DNA of 64,000 bases from Alloalcanivorax dieselolei B5 (GCF_000300005.1 NC_018691.1:2542001-2606000); one strand, 5' to 3'; counted from the stretch's first letter, positions 41,376 through 51,790 are shown. Translations and numbers: made by a program. The notes: generated by a model from the sequence alone, not told the origin.

Positions 41376-43748
41376 TCAGTGGCCGTGTTTCTCCGCCAGG
41401 TAGAACCAGGTATCCAATACCGAATCCGGGTTCAGCGACACTGAGGAAATGCCCTGCTCCATCAGCCACTTGGCCAGATCCGGGTGATCGGAAGGGCCTT
41501 GGCCGCAAATACCCACGTACTTGCCCTGGGCATTGCAGGCGTCGATGGCCATCTTCAGCAGCGCCTTCACCGCCGGATCGCGCTCATCGAACAGATGGCT
41601 GACGATACCGGAGTCACGGTCCAGGCCCAGGGTCAGCTGGGTCAGGTCGTTGGAGCCGATGGAGAAGCCGTCGAAGAACTTCAGGAAGTCATTCGCCAAC
41701 AGCGCGTTGGTGGGCAGCTCACACATCATGATGATGCGCAGACCGTTCTCACCCCGCTTCAGACCGTTCTTGGCCAACAGATCGATGACCTGCTCGGCTT
41801 CGCCCGGCGTACGCACGAAGGGCACCATGATTTCCACATTGGTGAAGCCCATCTCATCGCGTACTTTCTTCAGCGCGCGGCATTCCAGCTCGAAGCAGTC
41901 GCGGAAGTTCTCGCTGATGTAACGGCTGGCGCCGCGGAAGCCCAGCATCGGGTTCTCTTCCTCGGGCTCATAGAGCTTGCCGCCGATCAGGTTGGCGTAT
42001 TCATTGGACTTGAAGTCCGACAGACGCACGATGGCTTTTTCCGGGTGGAAAGCGGCGGCCAGGGTGGAAATCCCCTCCACCAGTTTTTCCACGTAGAAAT
42101 TCACCGGATCGGTATAACCGGCGATGCGCTTGTCGGCGGCCTGCTGTACGTCCCGCGGCAGGGTGTCGTAGTTCAACAGGGCCTTGGGGTGCACACCGAT
42201 CATGCGGTTGATGATGAACTCGAGACGGGCCAGACCCACGCCCTGGTTCGGCAGCGCGGCGAAATCGAAAGCACGGTCCGGGTTGCCCACGTTCATCATG
42301 ATCTTGAACGGCAGCTTCGGCATGGACTCGATGGAGTTACGCTGAACATCGAAGTCCAGCATGCCTTCATAGATGTTGCCGGTATCACCCTCGGCGCAGG
42401 ACACGGTCACTTTCTGGCCGTCCGTGAGCTGCTCGGTGGCGTCGCCACAGCCGACGATGGCCGGCACACCCAGCTCGCGGGCGATGATCGCGGCGTGACA
42501 GGTCCGGCCACCCCGGTTGGTAACAATGGCGGCGGCCCGTTTCATCACCGGTTCCCAGTCCGGGTCGGTCATGTCGGTGACCAAAACGTCACCGGGCTGC
42601 ACTTTTTCCATTTCCTTGATGTTGGAAACGATCCGCACCGGACCGGCGCCGATACGCTGGCCAATGGCGCGACCTTCCACCAGCACCTTGCCGGTCTGCT
42701 TGAGCAGGTAGCGCTCCATGACGGATGCGTCGGAACGGCTCTTCACCGTCTCCGGACGGGCCTGCACGATGTACAGTTTCTGGTCGTCGCCGTCCAGCGC
42801 CCATTCGATGTCCATGGGCATGCCGTAGTGCTTTTCGATCTCGATGGCCTGACGGGACAGATCCGCCACCTGGGCATCGGTGAGACAGAAGCGCAGGCGG
42901 TCCTCGGCGCTCACGTCCACGGTCTGCACGGACTTGCCGGCCACCGCTTCGCTGCCGTAGACCATCTTCTGCATCTTGCTGCCGAGGTTACGGCGCAGGA
43001 TGCTCGGGCGCTTGTTGAGCAGGGTTTTCTTGTGAACGTAGAACTCGTCCGGGTTCACCGCGCCCTGCACCACCATTTCGCCCAGGCCATAGGACGCGGT
43101 GATGAAGACCACGTCACGGAAGCCGGATTCGGTGTCCAGGGTGAACATCACACCGGCGGCGCCGGTCTCGGAGCGCACCATGCGCTGGATGCCCGCGGAC
43201 AGGGCCACCAGTTTGTGGTCAAAGCCCTGATGCACCCGGTAGCTGATGGCACGGTCGTTGAACAGGGACGCGAACACTTCCTTGACCGCCACCATGACAC
43301 TGTCCAGGCCGCGGATATTGAGGAAGGTCTCCTGTTGACCGGCAAAGGAGGCATCGGGCAGATCTTCCGCGGTGGCGGAAGAGCGCACCGCCACCGGCAG
43401 ATCACCGTTGCCTTCACACATCTGTTCGTAGGCGTCGCGAATGGCGGCTTCCAGGGCTGGCTGGAACGGCGCGTCCACCACCCATTTACGGATTTGCTCA
43501 CCGGTCGCCGCCAGCGCTACCACGTCGTTCACGTCCAGGCTACTGAGCGCGTCATTGATCTTGGTGGTCAGGTCGTTGTGTTCCAGAAACTCGCGGAAGG
43601 CTTCCGCGGTGGTCGCGAAACCGCCGGGAACGGACACACCGGCCGCCGCCAGGTTGCTGATCATCTCGCCGAGGGAGGCGTTTTTACCACCGACGCGTTC
43701 CACGTCTCCCTTGCCCAGATCCTTAAACCAGACTACGTACTCCGCCAA
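41376..43748 (-). CDS. ppsA: Phosphoenolpyruvate synthase
   Basis: A 790-residue PEP synthase making PEP from pyruvate and ATP for gluconeogenesis. The N-terminal ATP-grasp domain has [10 protein letters not shown] at about 20 and [20 protein letters not shown] near 121-140. The swivelling phosphohistidine domain carries GGRTCHAA with His418 as the phosphocarrier. Thr416 is the expected regulatory phosphosite. The C-terminal PEP-binding barrel ends in [19 protein letters not shown]. The start is TTG at 43748 after AAGGAG. It is divergent from ppsR, which encodes its regulator, as in many proteobacteria. Confidence 0.96.
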   Translation of the reverse strand: MAEYVVWFKDLGKGDVERVGGKNASLGEMISNLAAAGVSVPGGFATTAEAFREFLEHNDLTTKINDALSSLDVNDVVALAATGEQIRKWVVDAPFQPALEAAIRDAYEQMCEGNGDLPVAVRSSATAEDLPDASFAGQQETFLNIRGLDSVMVAVKEVFASLFNDRAISYRVHQGFDHKLVALSAGIQRMVRSETGAAGVMFTLDTESGFRDVVFITASYGLGEMVVQGAVNPDEFYVHKKTLLNKRPSILRRNLGSKMQKMVYGSEAVAGKSVQTVDVSAEDRLRFCLTDAQVADLSRQAIEIEKHYGMPMDIEWALDGDDQKLYIVQARPETVKSRSDASVMERYLLKQTGKVLVEGRAIGQRIGAGPVRIVSNIKEMEKVQPGDVLVTDMTDPDWEPVMKRAAAIVTNRGGRTCHAAIIARELGVPAIVGCGDATEQLTDGQKVTVSCAEGDTGNIYEGMLDFDVQRNSIESMPKLPFKIMMNVGNPDRAFDFAALPNQGVGLARLEFIINRMIGVHPKALLNYDTLPRDVQQAADKRIAGYTDPVNFYVEKLVEGISTLAAAFHPEKAIVRLSDFKSNEYANLIGGKLYEPEEENPMLGFRGASRYISENFRDCFELECRALKKVRDEMGFTNVEIMVPFVRTPGEAEQVIDLLAKNGLKRGENGLRIIMMCELPTNALLANDFLKFFDGFSIGSNDLTQLTLGLDRDSGIVSHLFDERDPAVKALLKMAIDACNAQGKYVGICGQGPSDHPDLAKWLMEQGISSVSLNPDSVLDTWFYLAEKHGH

Positions 43749-44031
43749 GGTCGTCTCCTTAGATATTGCTGGCCGATACTGTGGAAACCCACTGTTTAAT
43801 ACATCCCGGTCCAGGCCGGGGGCGCCCGGAACCGTGGAGAAAAATTAACCAGGAGTTCCTTTACCGGATTGAACCGAGCCGCCATTCTACTCAAAACCAA
43901 GGCGGTTTGCCCGCATGGATTGGGTAAACTGTTACGACTTTCGTTTATGGCCGGGCCGGCGTTACGGCCAACCGACCGCCGCGGGCCCGCATTTGCGCCC
44001 CGCTATCTGTACCCACGAGGAGCCTCACTGC

Positions 44032-44850
44032 ATGAAAAGATCCGCATTCTACGTCTCCGACGGCACCGGAATCACCGCCGAGACGCTGGGTCACAGTCTT
44101 CTAAGCCAATTCGGCAGTGTCGAATTCAGCCAGACCACCATCCCCTATGTCCAGTCCAATGACCTCGCCCGCGAAGCGGTAACGCGGATCAACCAGGCCG
44201 CCGAGCGCGATGACGCCGCGCCGGTGGTGTTCTCCACTCTGGTCCACGATGACCATCGTGAGATCCTGCACACTTGCAAGGGGCGCGTGCTGGACCTGTT
44301 CACCGCCTTCCTGCAGCCGCTGGAAGACGAATTGGGGGTGCGTTCCAGCCACCAGGTGGGCCAGAGCCACGCCATCCGTGACCAGCAGGCCTACCGGATT
44401 CGCATCAACGCGGTGCACTTCGCCCTCGACAACGACGACGGCGCCCGCACCCGCCACTACGATCAGGCCGACGTCATCCTGATCGGCGTATCGCGCTCCG
44501 GCAAGACCCCCACCTGCCTGTATCTGGCGCTGCAATTCGGCCTGTTCGCCGCCAACTATCCGCTCACCGAGGACGATTTCGACGACCTGCGTCTGCCCGA
44601 CAGTCTGGCCCCGCACAAGGACAAGCTGTTCGGGCTGACCATCAATCCCGACCGGCTCAGCGCCATCCGCAGCGAACGCAAGGCGGGCAGCCGTTACGCG
44701 TCGCCACGCCAATGTGAGATGGAGGTCCGCGCCCTGCAGGCCCTATACAACAAATTCAATATTCCCCATCTGGACGCCACCGAGCTGTCCATCGAGGAAA
44801 TCAGCACTCGCATCCTGGCCATGAAAGGCCTGACCCGACGGCTGCAGTAA
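44032..44850 (+). CDS. ppsR: PEP synthase regulatory protein (kinase/pyrophosphorylase)
   Basis: A 272-residue DUF299 protein. It inactivates PEP synthase by ADP-dependent phosphorylation of the threonine next to the catalytic His, and reverses this by phosphorolysis. The nucleotide-binding P-loop GVSRSGKT is at residues 152-159, preceded by the N-terminal VSDGTGITAETLGHSLL and followed by the C-terminal RYASPRQCEMEVR. Genome context with ppsA supports the role. The ATG at 44032 matches the family start; a frame opening 39 codons upstream is rejected. The 283-base gap to ppsA holds no gene and presumably both promoters. Confidence 0.94.
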   Translation: MKRSAFYVSDGTGITAETLGHSLLSQFGSVEFSQTTIPYVQSNDLAREAVTRINQAAERDDAAPVVFSTLVHDDHREILHTCKGRVLDLFTAFLQPLEDELGVRSSHQVGQSHAIRDQQAYRIRINAVHFALDNDDGARTRHYDQADVILIGVSRSGKTPTCLYLALQFGLFAANYPLTEDDFDDLRLPDSLAPHKDKLFGLTINPDRLSAIRSERKAGSRYASPRQCEMEVRALQALYNKFNIPHLDATELSIEEISTRILAMKGLTRRLQ

Positions 44851-44870
44851 GCAAAGAAAAGGACAACAAC

Positions 44871-45689
44871 ATGACCCTTGGACTGTTTCGTCGCGATGGC
44901 GACCTTTATCACCCGAACCAGGCGGCGCTGGGCCCCTGGAGCCCCGATTTTCTACATGGAGGCTCCCCTTCCGGCCTGTTGGCGGCAGTAATGGAGGACG
45001 CCATGGACGGCGCCGACCTGCGCCTGGCCCGCTTCACCCTGGACCTGCTGCGCCCGGTACCCAGCCAGCCATTGCAGGCCACGGTGGAAACCGTGCGTGC
45101 CGGGCGGCGCCTGCGGGTGCTGCAAGGCACCCTGATGGCGGACGGCGTGGTCACCGCCCGGGCCACCGGGCTGTATCTGGAACGCACACCGGTGACCGTG
45201 CCCGCCGATGCCCGCTTCGGCGATCATAACCTGCCCGCCAGGGACAACCGGCCGGTGGCGTCACTGATCGCGGTGGCCGAGCGCGACCAGGAAAAGCCGC
45301 GTCTGACGCTGCCCGGCCTGCACAGCACCGTGGAGGTGGCACTGATCGATGGCGTTGAAGGGCGCGGACGGGGACGGGCCTGGATGCGGCTGCCGGTCCC
45401 GGTCATCGACGACATGCCCTGCTCCACCGTGGTGCAGGCCGCCACCCTGTCGGATTTCGGCAACGGTGTGGGGCAATTGAAGGTGGCCTCGGACATCGGC
45501 TCTATCAATGCCGATATCAGCCTCTACCTGCATCGCGATCCACGGGGCGACTGGTTGGGACTCGACGCCGTCTCCCGCATGGAGGACAACGGCAACGGCC
45601 TGGTGGAAACCACCTTGTTCGATGAGCACGGTCCGGTGGGCCGGGTGCTGCAGGCGACGCTGGCAATGCCGGTTTATAGCGGCGGGTAA
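44871..45689 (+). CDS. Acyl-CoA thioesterase family protein (double hotdog, TesB-like)
   Basis: A 272-residue protein with two hotdog domains. The first contains FLHGGSPSGLLAAVMEDAM (about residues 28-46) and the second contains STVVQAATLSDFGNGV (about 185-200), the TesB-type catalytic Asp/Thr/Gln region. It hydrolyses acyl-CoAs. It follows ppsR by 20 bases with an AAGGA site, so it may be on the ppsR message, though no functional link is evident. A hairpin lies about 50 bases downstream. Confidence 0.8.
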   Translation: MTLGLFRRDGDLYHPNQAALGPWSPDFLHGGSPSGLLAAVMEDAMDGADLRLARFTLDLLRPVPSQPLQATVETVRAGRRLRVLQGTLMADGVVTARATGLYLERTPVTVPADARFGDHNLPARDNRPVASLIAVAERDQEKPRLTLPGLHSTVEVALIDGVEGRGRGRAWMRLPVPVIDDMPCSTVVQAATLSDFGNGVGQLKVASDIGSINADISLYLHRDPRGDWLGLDAVSRMEDNGNGLVETTLFDEHGPVGRVLQATLAMPVYSGG

Positions 45690-45735
45690 AGGACCCTGCG
45701 ACTGAATGCCATCGGTATCACGGCTCGATGGACAA

Positions 45736-45764
45736 TAAAAAAGGCCCAGCTTGTGGCCGGGCCT
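45736..45764 (-). terminator. Rho-independent terminator at the end of the methylcitrate operon
   Basis: AGGCCC (45742-45747) pairs with GGGCCT (45759-45764) and is followed on the minus strand by TTTTTTATTG. It lies 86 bases past the prpD stop. Confidence 0.75.
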
Positions 45765-45849
45765 GGGTGCGACGCCTCGGCGTCGCTGGGGTTGGCGGGG
45801 TTGCCGCCAGTCTTGGGCGGCTTACCGGTGGTGCGGTACGGGGACCGAG

Positions 45850-47334
45850 TCAGATCACCAGCAAGTCCATGAAGTCGTTAACCGGGGTCCTTTCCAGCGT
45901 CGCCTGATCCTTGCACAGCTCGAATACCGCCCTGACCCGCCCGCTCGGAAACCGGGTTTCCAGATTACGCTTGAACTTGGTTTCAAGCAGCGGAATGCCT
46001 TCCGCGCGACGGCGACGGTGGCCAATGGGGTATTCCACGGCGACCTTGTCGGTGCAGGAACCATCCTTGAAAAACACCTGAATGGCGTTGGCGATGGATC
46101 GTTTCAGCGGGTCATAATAATCCTTCGTGTAGCGTTCGTCTTCCTCGATCTGCATTTTGTCACGAAGTTCGTCGATCAGCGGATGAGCAGCGTGGAAATC
46201 GTCCTCATAATTTTCCGCCACCAGGTCGCCGAAGATCAAAGGCACCGCCGTCATATACTGGATGCAGTGATCCCGATCCGCCGGATTGGCCAGCGGCCCT
46301 TCTTTGGAGATGATGCGGATCGCCGAGTCGTGGGTGGTGATGACGATCCGGTCGATCTGGTCCAGGCGATCCTTTACCTGCGAGTGCAAGGTCACGGCGG
46401 CTTCGCAGGCGGTCTGGCTGTGGAATTCCGCTGGAAAGCTGATCTTGAACAGAATGTTTTCCATCACATAGGATCCGTACTCCCGCTGAAAGCGGAAACG
46501 GCGCTCGCCTTCCGGCTTCAGCTTCTGATCCTTGTTGGTTTTGGAAAACAACACATCATAAAAACCCCACTGCGGCGCGGTGAGCGCGCCGGGGATCCCC
46601 ATCTCGCCACGCAGCGCGATGTCCGCCAGCCGCACCGCCCGGCTGGTGGCGTCACCGGCGGCCCAGGACTTGCGTGAACCAGCGTTGGGCGCGTGCCGAT
46701 AGGTACGCAGGGACTGACCGTCGACCCAGGCGTGGGACACCGCGGACAACAGCTGCTCACGATCCGCGCCCATCATCTTCGCCACTACCGCCGTGGAGGC
46801 GACCTTCACCAGTACCACATGATCCAGACCGACCCGGTTGAACGAGTTTTCCAGTGCCAGCACACCCTGGATCTCATGGGCCATGATCATGCCCTCCAGC
46901 ACCGTCTTCATGGTCAGCGCCGGCTTGCCATTGGCCAGGTTCTTTTGCGAAAGATGATCCGCCACCGCCAGGATGCCGCCAAGATTGTCCGACGGATGGC
47001 CCCACTCCGCCGCCAGCCAGGTATCGTTGTAGTCCAGCCAGCGGACAATGCAGCCGATGTCCCAGGCGGCTTTCACCGGATCCAGCCGGAACGGCGTGCC
47101 CGGCACCCGGGCGCCATGGGGCACCACCGTTCCCTCCACCAGCGGGCCCAGATGTTTGCTGCACTCCGGGAAACGCAGTGCCAGCAACCCGCAGCCGAGC
47201 GTATCCATCAGACAATTGCGGGCGGTATCCCAGGCTTCCGGGGACTCGACGCGGTAATTGAGGACGTAATCGACAATCGCCTGAATTTCCGGGTCATAGT
47301 CCGGGCGTTGGTTCTGATCGACGTTACTACTCAT
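45850..47334 (-). CDS. prpD: 2-methylcitrate dehydratase PrpD
   Basis: A 494-residue MmgE/PrpD-family dehydratase that removes water from 2-methylcitrate to give 2-methyl-cis-aconitate. Family blocks are [19 protein letters not shown] (about residues 105-123), [13 protein letters not shown], and [12 protein letters not shown]. The start at 47334 follows AAGGAG; a frame nine codons longer is rejected. It is the last gene of the operon, 81 bases after prpF. Its presence beside acnD and prpF means the cell has two routes for the same dehydration step. Confidence 0.93.
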   Translation of the reverse strand: MSSNVDQNQRPDYDPEIQAIVDYVLNYRVESPEAWDTARNCLMDTLGCGLLALRFPECSKHLGPLVEGTVVPHGARVPGTPFRLDPVKAAWDIGCIVRWLDYNDTWLAAEWGHPSDNLGGILAVADHLSQKNLANGKPALTMKTVLEGMIMAHEIQGVLALENSFNRVGLDHVVLVKVASTAVVAKMMGADREQLLSAVSHAWVDGQSLRTYRHAPNAGSRKSWAAGDATSRAVRLADIALRGEMGIPGALTAPQWGFYDVLFSKTNKDQKLKPEGERRFRFQREYGSYVMENILFKISFPAEFHSQTACEAAVTLHSQVKDRLDQIDRIVITTHDSAIRIISKEGPLANPADRDHCIQYMTAVPLIFGDLVAENYEDDFHAAHPLIDELRDKMQIEEDERYTKDYYDPLKRSIANAIQVFFKDGSCTDKVAVEYPIGHRRRRAEGIPLLETKFKRNLETRFPSGRVRAVFELCKDQATLERTPVNDFMDLLVI

Positions 47335-47415
47335 CGGACTCACTCCTTTTCCATTATCCAAGGCGGAATGGCGGCGGCTATCCGACGTTCAAGATGCGGG
47401 ATGGGCGTTGCCCGG

Positions 47416-48603
47416 TCAATCCGATCCGGGCACCCGCACCCAGCCTTCCATCAGCACTCGCGCACTGCGGCTCATGATGGCCTTGGTGGCGGTCCATTCA
47501 CCGTTGACCTCGGCGGCCTCGGCGCCGACCCGCAAGGTGCCGGAGGGGTGGCCGAAACGCACCGCGTTACGTTCACCGCCACCGGCGGCCAGATTCACCA
47601 GGGTGCCGGGAATCGCCGCGGCGGTGCCAATGGCTACCGCCGCCGTCCCCATCATGGCGTGATGCAGTTTGCCCATGGACAGAGCACGTACCAGCAGATC
47701 CACATCATCGCTACTCACCGCTTTGCCACTGGAAGAGGTGTACTCGGCCGGCGGTGCGACAAAGGCCACCTTGGGCGTATGCTGGCGCGCGGCCGCTTCG
47801 CTGACGTCCTTGATCAGGCCCATGTGCACGGCACCGTGGGCACGAATGGTTTCAAAACGAGCCAGCGCTTCGGCGTTCTCGTTGATGTCGCCCTGCAGTT
47901 CGGTGCCGGTGTAACCAATGTCCGCCGCGTTGACGAAAATGGTGGGAATGCCGGCATTGATCAGCGTCGCTTTCAGCTTGCCCCCCTCCACCACATTGGC
48001 GGGAACGTCCAGTTCATCCACCAGATTGCCGGTGGGGAACATGGCGCCGTCGCCATCCGCCGGATCCATGAATTCGATCCGCACTTCCGCCGCCGGGAAA
48101 GTGACGCCGTCCAGTTCAAAATCCCCCGTCTCCTGTACCTCACCGTTGGTGACCGGCACATGGGCGATAATGGTCTTTTCAATGTTGGCCTGCCAGATCC
48201 GCACCACCACCGTGCCGTTTTCCGGAATGCGCGCCGGATCCACCAGGCCGTTGCTGATGGCGAAGGAACCGACCGCCGCGGTGAGATTGCCGCAGTTGCC
48301 GCTCCAGTCGATAAAGGGTTGATCAATGGAAACCTGACCGAACAAATAATCCACATCGTGGTCCGGTTTTTCGCTTTTCGACAGGATCACCGTTTTGCTG
48401 GTGCTGGACGTGGCGCCGCCCATACCGTCGGTGTGCTTGCCGTAGGGATCGGGGCTGCCGATCACCCTCAGCAACAGCTTGTCCCGGGCCTCGCCAGGAA
48501 CCCGCGCCGCTTCCGGCAGATCCTTCAAATTGAAGAAAACGCCCTTGCTGGTGCCACCGCGCATGTAGGTGGCGGGAATTTTTATTTGCGGTACGTGGGG
48601 CAT
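47416..48603 (-). CDS. prpF: 2-methylaconitate cis-trans isomerase PrpF
   Basis: A 395-residue protein of the PrpF family, a diaminopimelate-epimerase-like fold. It isomerises the trans-methylaconitate released by AcnD to the cis form used in the methylcitrate cycle. Signature stretches are PATYMRGGTSKGVFF near residue 10, the Asn-Cys-Gly loop WSGNCGNLTAAVG near 105, and KVAFVAPP. AGGAAG precedes the ATG. It would directly follow acnD in the usual operon, but a DUF559 gene and palindromes lie between them here. Confidence 0.95.
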   Translation of the reverse strand: MPHVPQIKIPATYMRGGTSKGVFFNLKDLPEAARVPGEARDKLLLRVIGSPDPYGKHTDGMGGATSSTSKTVILSKSEKPDHDVDYLFGQVSIDQPFIDWSGNCGNLTAAVGSFAISNGLVDPARIPENGTVVVRIWQANIEKTIIAHVPVTNGEVQETGDFELDGVTFPAAEVRIEFMDPADGDGAMFPTGNLVDELDVPANVVEGGKLKATLINAGIPTIFVNAADIGYTGTELQGDINENAEALARFETIRAHGAVHMGLIKDVSEAAARQHTPKVAFVAPPAEYTSSSGKAVSSDDVDLLVRALSMGKLHHAMMGTAAVAIGTAAAIPGTLVNLAAGGGERNAVRFGHPSGTLRVGAEAAEVNGEWTATKAIMSRSARVLMEGWVRVPGSD

Positions 48604-48659
48604 GATTGTCTTCCTGTTTTATCAGATTTCCCCAACGGGAACACTTATACCTTGTAGCC

Positions 48660-48765
48660 TCACCCTCTCCCCCGGCCCCTCTCCCCTCAAGGGAGAGGGG
48701 AGACAAGACAAACCTTTCTATTCGGTCCCCTCTCCCTTGAGGGGAGAGGGACAGGGAAAGGGTGA
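48660..48765. repeat. Paired C-rich palindromes next to the DUF559 gene
   Basis: Two palindromes, CCCCTCTCCC/GGGAGAGGGG at 48676-48700 and CCCTCTCCC/GGGAGAGGG at 48728-48750, lie in opposite orientation. They sit within looser outer arms (TCACCCTCTCCC and GGGAAAGGGTGA). The second palindrome encodes the last residues of the DUF559 protein. This kind of repeat is widely scattered in bacteria beside DUF559 genes. Confidence 0.8.
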
Positions 48766-49089
48766 AACGGCCTTGAAGATCGTCTCCAACACCGCTTCCG
48801 TACTCTTCAGAATGTCATTGTTCCAGAAACGCAGGACACGATAGCCTCGCTCTTCCAGCCAACGATCCCGCTGCCGGTCGCCAGCGCTATCACTGTGTTG
48901 ACCACCGTCCGCTTCAACGATCAGCCGGGCACCGAAGTGCACGAAATCCACGATGTAAGGGCCGATCGGTTGCCGGCGGCGAAATTTGCCGCCAGCCAGC
49001 CGGTGGGCTCTCAGATGCTTCCACAGCAGACGCTCGGCGTCTGTCATGTTAGCTCGCAAATCCTTTGCGAAACGGTGGCGGTAGTCCAT
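48718..49089 (-). CDS. DUF559-domain protein (Vsr-like endonuclease fold)
   Basis: A 123-residue protein of the DUF559 group, related to very-short-patch-repair endonucleases with a PD-(D/E)XK-like core. The family pattern is seen in MTDAERLLWKHLR (residues 15-27), GGKFRRRQPIGPYIVDF, LIVEADGGQHSD and RGYRVLRFWNNDIL. Its last dozen codons (SPLKGEG) are formed by the palindromic repeat downstream. AGGAGG precedes the ATG. It sits inside the methylcitrate operon, in the same direction, between acnD and prpF, where relatives have nothing. DNA cleavage has not been shown for most such proteins. Confidence 0.82.
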   Translation of the reverse strand: MDYRHRFAKDLRANMTDAERLLWKHLRAHRLAGGKFRRRQPIGPYIVDFVHFGARLIVEADGGQHSDSAGDRQRDRWLEERGYRVLRFWNNDILKSTEAVLETIFKAVSPFPCPSPLKGEGTE

Positions 49090-49114
49090 TACCGGCCTCC
49101 TGTGCTGACAAGAT

Positions 49115-51721
49115 TTATCCCGCTTCCGCCATGAACTCCTTGGCGAATTTCTGCAGGATGCCGCCGTTGGCGTACACCGACACTTCCTCCGCCGTATCCA
49201 ACCGGCAGATCATCGGCACGCGATCCACGTCGCCATTCTTGCGGGTAATCACCAGCGTCAGGGTCGCACGCGGTGCCAGCTCACCTTCCACGTCATAAAT
49301 TTCGGTGCCGTCGAGCTTGAGCGTGTTGCGGGTGGTACCTTCCTCGAACTGCAAAGGCATCACGCCCATGCCGATCAGGTTGGTACGGTGAATCCGCTCG
49401 AAGCCTTCCGCGGCGATCACCTCCACACCGGCCAGCGCCACCCCTTTGGCGGCCCAGTCGCGGGACGAGCCCTGCCCGTAATCCGCGCCGGCGACGATGA
49501 TCAGCGGCTGCTTGCGCTCCATGTAGGTTTCGATGGCTTCCCACATACGCATCTGCTGACCTTCCGGTTCCACCCGTGCCAGCGAGCCCTGGATCACGTC
49601 ACCGTTGTCATCACGGCACATCTCGTTGAACAGTTTCGGGTTCGCCAGTGTCGCGCGCTGAGCGGTCAGGTGATCGCCCCGGTGCGTCGCGTACGAGTTG
49701 AAGTCCTCTTCCGGCAAGCCCATCTTGTGCAGGTAGGCGCCGGCGGCGCTGTCCAGCAGGATGGCGTTGGAAGGCGACAGGTGATCGGTGGTGATGTTGT
49801 CCGGCAGGATCGCCAGCGGACGCATCCCCTTCATCTGACGCTGCCCCGCCATGTTGCCTTCCCAATAGGGAGGGCGGCGAATGTAGGTCGATTGCGGACG
49901 CCAGTCGTACAGCGGGCTGGCGGCACGGGCGCCGTCGCCCTTCTTCTCGAACATCGGGATGTAGGTCTTGCGGAACTGCTCGGGTTTCACCGCCGACTTC
50001 ACAATGGCATCGATCTCTTCATCGGAGGGCCAGATGTCCTTCAGATAGATCGGGTTACCATCCTGATCCTTGCCCAGCGCATCCTTCTCGATGTCGAAAC
50101 GGATGGTGCCGGCGATGGCGTAGGCCACCACCAGCGGCGGCGAGGCCAGGAACGCCTGCTTGGCGTAGGGATGAATCCGGCCGTCGAAGTTACGGTTTCC
50201 GGAAAGCACCGCGGTGGCGTACAGATCACGCTCGATCACTTCTTTCTGGATCTCGGGATCCAGAGCACCGGACATGCCGTTGCAGGTGGTACAGGCGAAC
50301 GCCACCACGTCGAAGCCCAGGTTCTGCAGCTCGGGCAGCAGACCGGATTCTTCCAGGTACATCTTCACTGTCTTGGAGCCCGGCGCCAGGGAGCTCTTCA
50401 CCCACGGCTTGCGCACCAGGCCCAGCTTGTTGGCGTTGCGGGCCAGCAGACCGGCGCCGATGATGTTGCGCGGATTGGACGTATTGGTACAGCTGGTGAT
50501 GGCCGCGATGATCACCGCGCCATCGGGCATCAGCCCTTCTTCCTCTTCCCATTCCTTGGCGATGCCGCGATCGTGCAACTGGGACACCGGCAGCAGCGCA
50601 TGCGGGTTGGACGGGCCGGCCAGGTTACGCTCAACCCCGGACAGATCGAATTTCAGCACGCGCTCGTACTCGGCGGTCTTCAGGCTGTCCGCCCACAGGC
50701 CGGTTACCTTGGCGAACGTCTCCACCAGAGCCACCTGGTCGTCTTCGCGACCGGTCAGCTTCAGATACTCGATGGTCTGATCGTCGATGAAGAACATGCC
50801 GGCGGTGGCGCCGTATTCCGGGGTCATGTTGGCGATGGTGGCGCGATCGCCCACGGACAGGCTGTCCGCGCCTTCACCATAGAATTCCAGATAAGCACCG
50901 ACCACCCGCTCGCGGCGCAGGAATTCGGTCAATGCCAGCACCAGGTCGGTACCGGTGATGCCCGGCTTCAATTTGCCGGTCAGTTCCACGCCGACAATGT
51001 CGGGCAGGCGCATCATGGACGGATTGCCCAGCATCACGTTTTCGGCTTCCAGACCGCCCACGCCCACGGAAATCACGCCCAGGGCATCGACCATCGGCGT
51101 GTGGCTGTCGGTACCCACACAGGTATCCGGATAAGCCACGCTCCGTCCGCTGCCATCAGAACGGACCTGCACCACCGGAGACATTTTCTCCAGGTTGATC
51201 TGGTGCATGATGCCGTTACCCGGCGGTATCACATCCACGTTATCGAACGCGGTCTTGGTCCAGTTGATGAAGTGGAAACGGTCCGCGTTACGGCGCTCTT
51301 CCACGTCCCGGTTTTTCTGGAACGCGTCTTTCTCGAACCCCGGATGCTCGACCGCCAGGGAATGATCCACGATCAGCTGAGTCGGCACCACCGGGTTCAC
51401 CTTGGACGGGTCCCCGCCCTTTTCGGCGATGGCGTCACGCAGACCGGCCAGGTCCACCAGCGCGGTCTGGCCAAGAATGTCATGGCACACCACACGAGCC
51501 GGGTACCAGGGAAAATCCAAGGTGCGCTGGCGTTCGATCAACTGCTTCAGGGAATCGGTGAGCGATTCCGGTTCACAGCGGCGAACCAGCTGTTCGGCCA
51601 GGATGCGGGAGGTATAAGGCAGTTTGTCGTAAGCGCCGGACTGGATGGCGTCGACCGCGGCACGGGTGTCGAAGTAGTCGAGATCGGTACCGGGCAGCGG
51701 TTTGCGGTAATCAGTGTTCAT
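49115..51721 (-). CDS. acnD: Fe-S 2-methylcitrate dehydratase AcnD
   Basis: An 868-residue aconitase-family enzyme that dehydrates 2-methylcitrate in the AcnD/PrpF route. The 4Fe-4S ligands are in ITSCTNTSNP and FACTTCNGMSG. VGTDSHTPMVDALGV and the C-terminal swivel VAGADYGQGSSRDWAAKG are typical. Operon position and length identify it as AcnD rather than AcnA or AcnB. The ATG at 51721 is preceded by no strong ribosome binding site; the gene follows prpC by 69 bases. Confidence 0.94.
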   Translation of the reverse strand: MNTDYRKPLPGTDLDYFDTRAAVDAIQSGAYDKLPYTSRILAEQLVRRCEPESLTDSLKQLIERQRTLDFPWYPARVVCHDILGQTALVDLAGLRDAIAEKGGDPSKVNPVVPTQLIVDHSLAVEHPGFEKDAFQKNRDVEERRNADRFHFINWTKTAFDNVDVIPPGNGIMHQINLEKMSPVVQVRSDGSGRSVAYPDTCVGTDSHTPMVDALGVISVGVGGLEAENVMLGNPSMMRLPDIVGVELTGKLKPGITGTDLVLALTEFLRRERVVGAYLEFYGEGADSLSVGDRATIANMTPEYGATAGMFFIDDQTIEYLKLTGREDDQVALVETFAKVTGLWADSLKTAEYERVLKFDLSGVERNLAGPSNPHALLPVSQLHDRGIAKEWEEEEGLMPDGAVIIAAITSCTNTSNPRNIIGAGLLARNANKLGLVRKPWVKSSLAPGSKTVKMYLEESGLLPELQNLGFDVVAFACTTCNGMSGALDPEIQKEVIERDLYATAVLSGNRNFDGRIHPYAKQAFLASPPLVVAYAIAGTIRFDIEKDALGKDQDGNPIYLKDIWPSDEEIDAIVKSAVKPEQFRKTYIPMFEKKGDGARAASPLYDWRPQSTYIRRPPYWEGNMAGQRQMKGMRPLAILPDNITTDHLSPSNAILLDSAAGAYLHKMGLPEEDFNSYATHRGDHLTAQRATLANPKLFNEMCRDDNGDVIQGSLARVEPEGQQMRMWEAIETYMERKQPLIIVAGADYGQGSSRDWAAKGVALAGVEVIAAEGFERIHRTNLIGMGVMPLQFEEGTTRNTLKLDGTEIYDVEGELAPRATLTLVITRKNGDVDRVPMICRLDTAEEVSVYANGGILQKFAKEFMAEAG

Positions 51722-51790
51722 GGCTAGGCATCAATCGAGTCGGGTTGGCGGGCTGGGTCGAGGGAGCGGCGCACCGCTCCCCTTCCCGGA

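Noticed and set aside
41484-43799. A 771-codon open frame on the plus strand opposite ppsA
   Set aside because: It is a mirror of the well-supported ppsA gene, kept open by high GC and third-position bias; its product is His-rich and low in similarity to any family.
46693-48657. A 654-codon open frame opposite prpD and prpF
   Set aside because: It spans two real genes and their gap on the other strand; composition is that of an antisense shadow.
49388-51727. A 779-codon open frame opposite acnD
   Set aside because: It is antisense to a clear AcnD with intact motifs; no start signal or domain.
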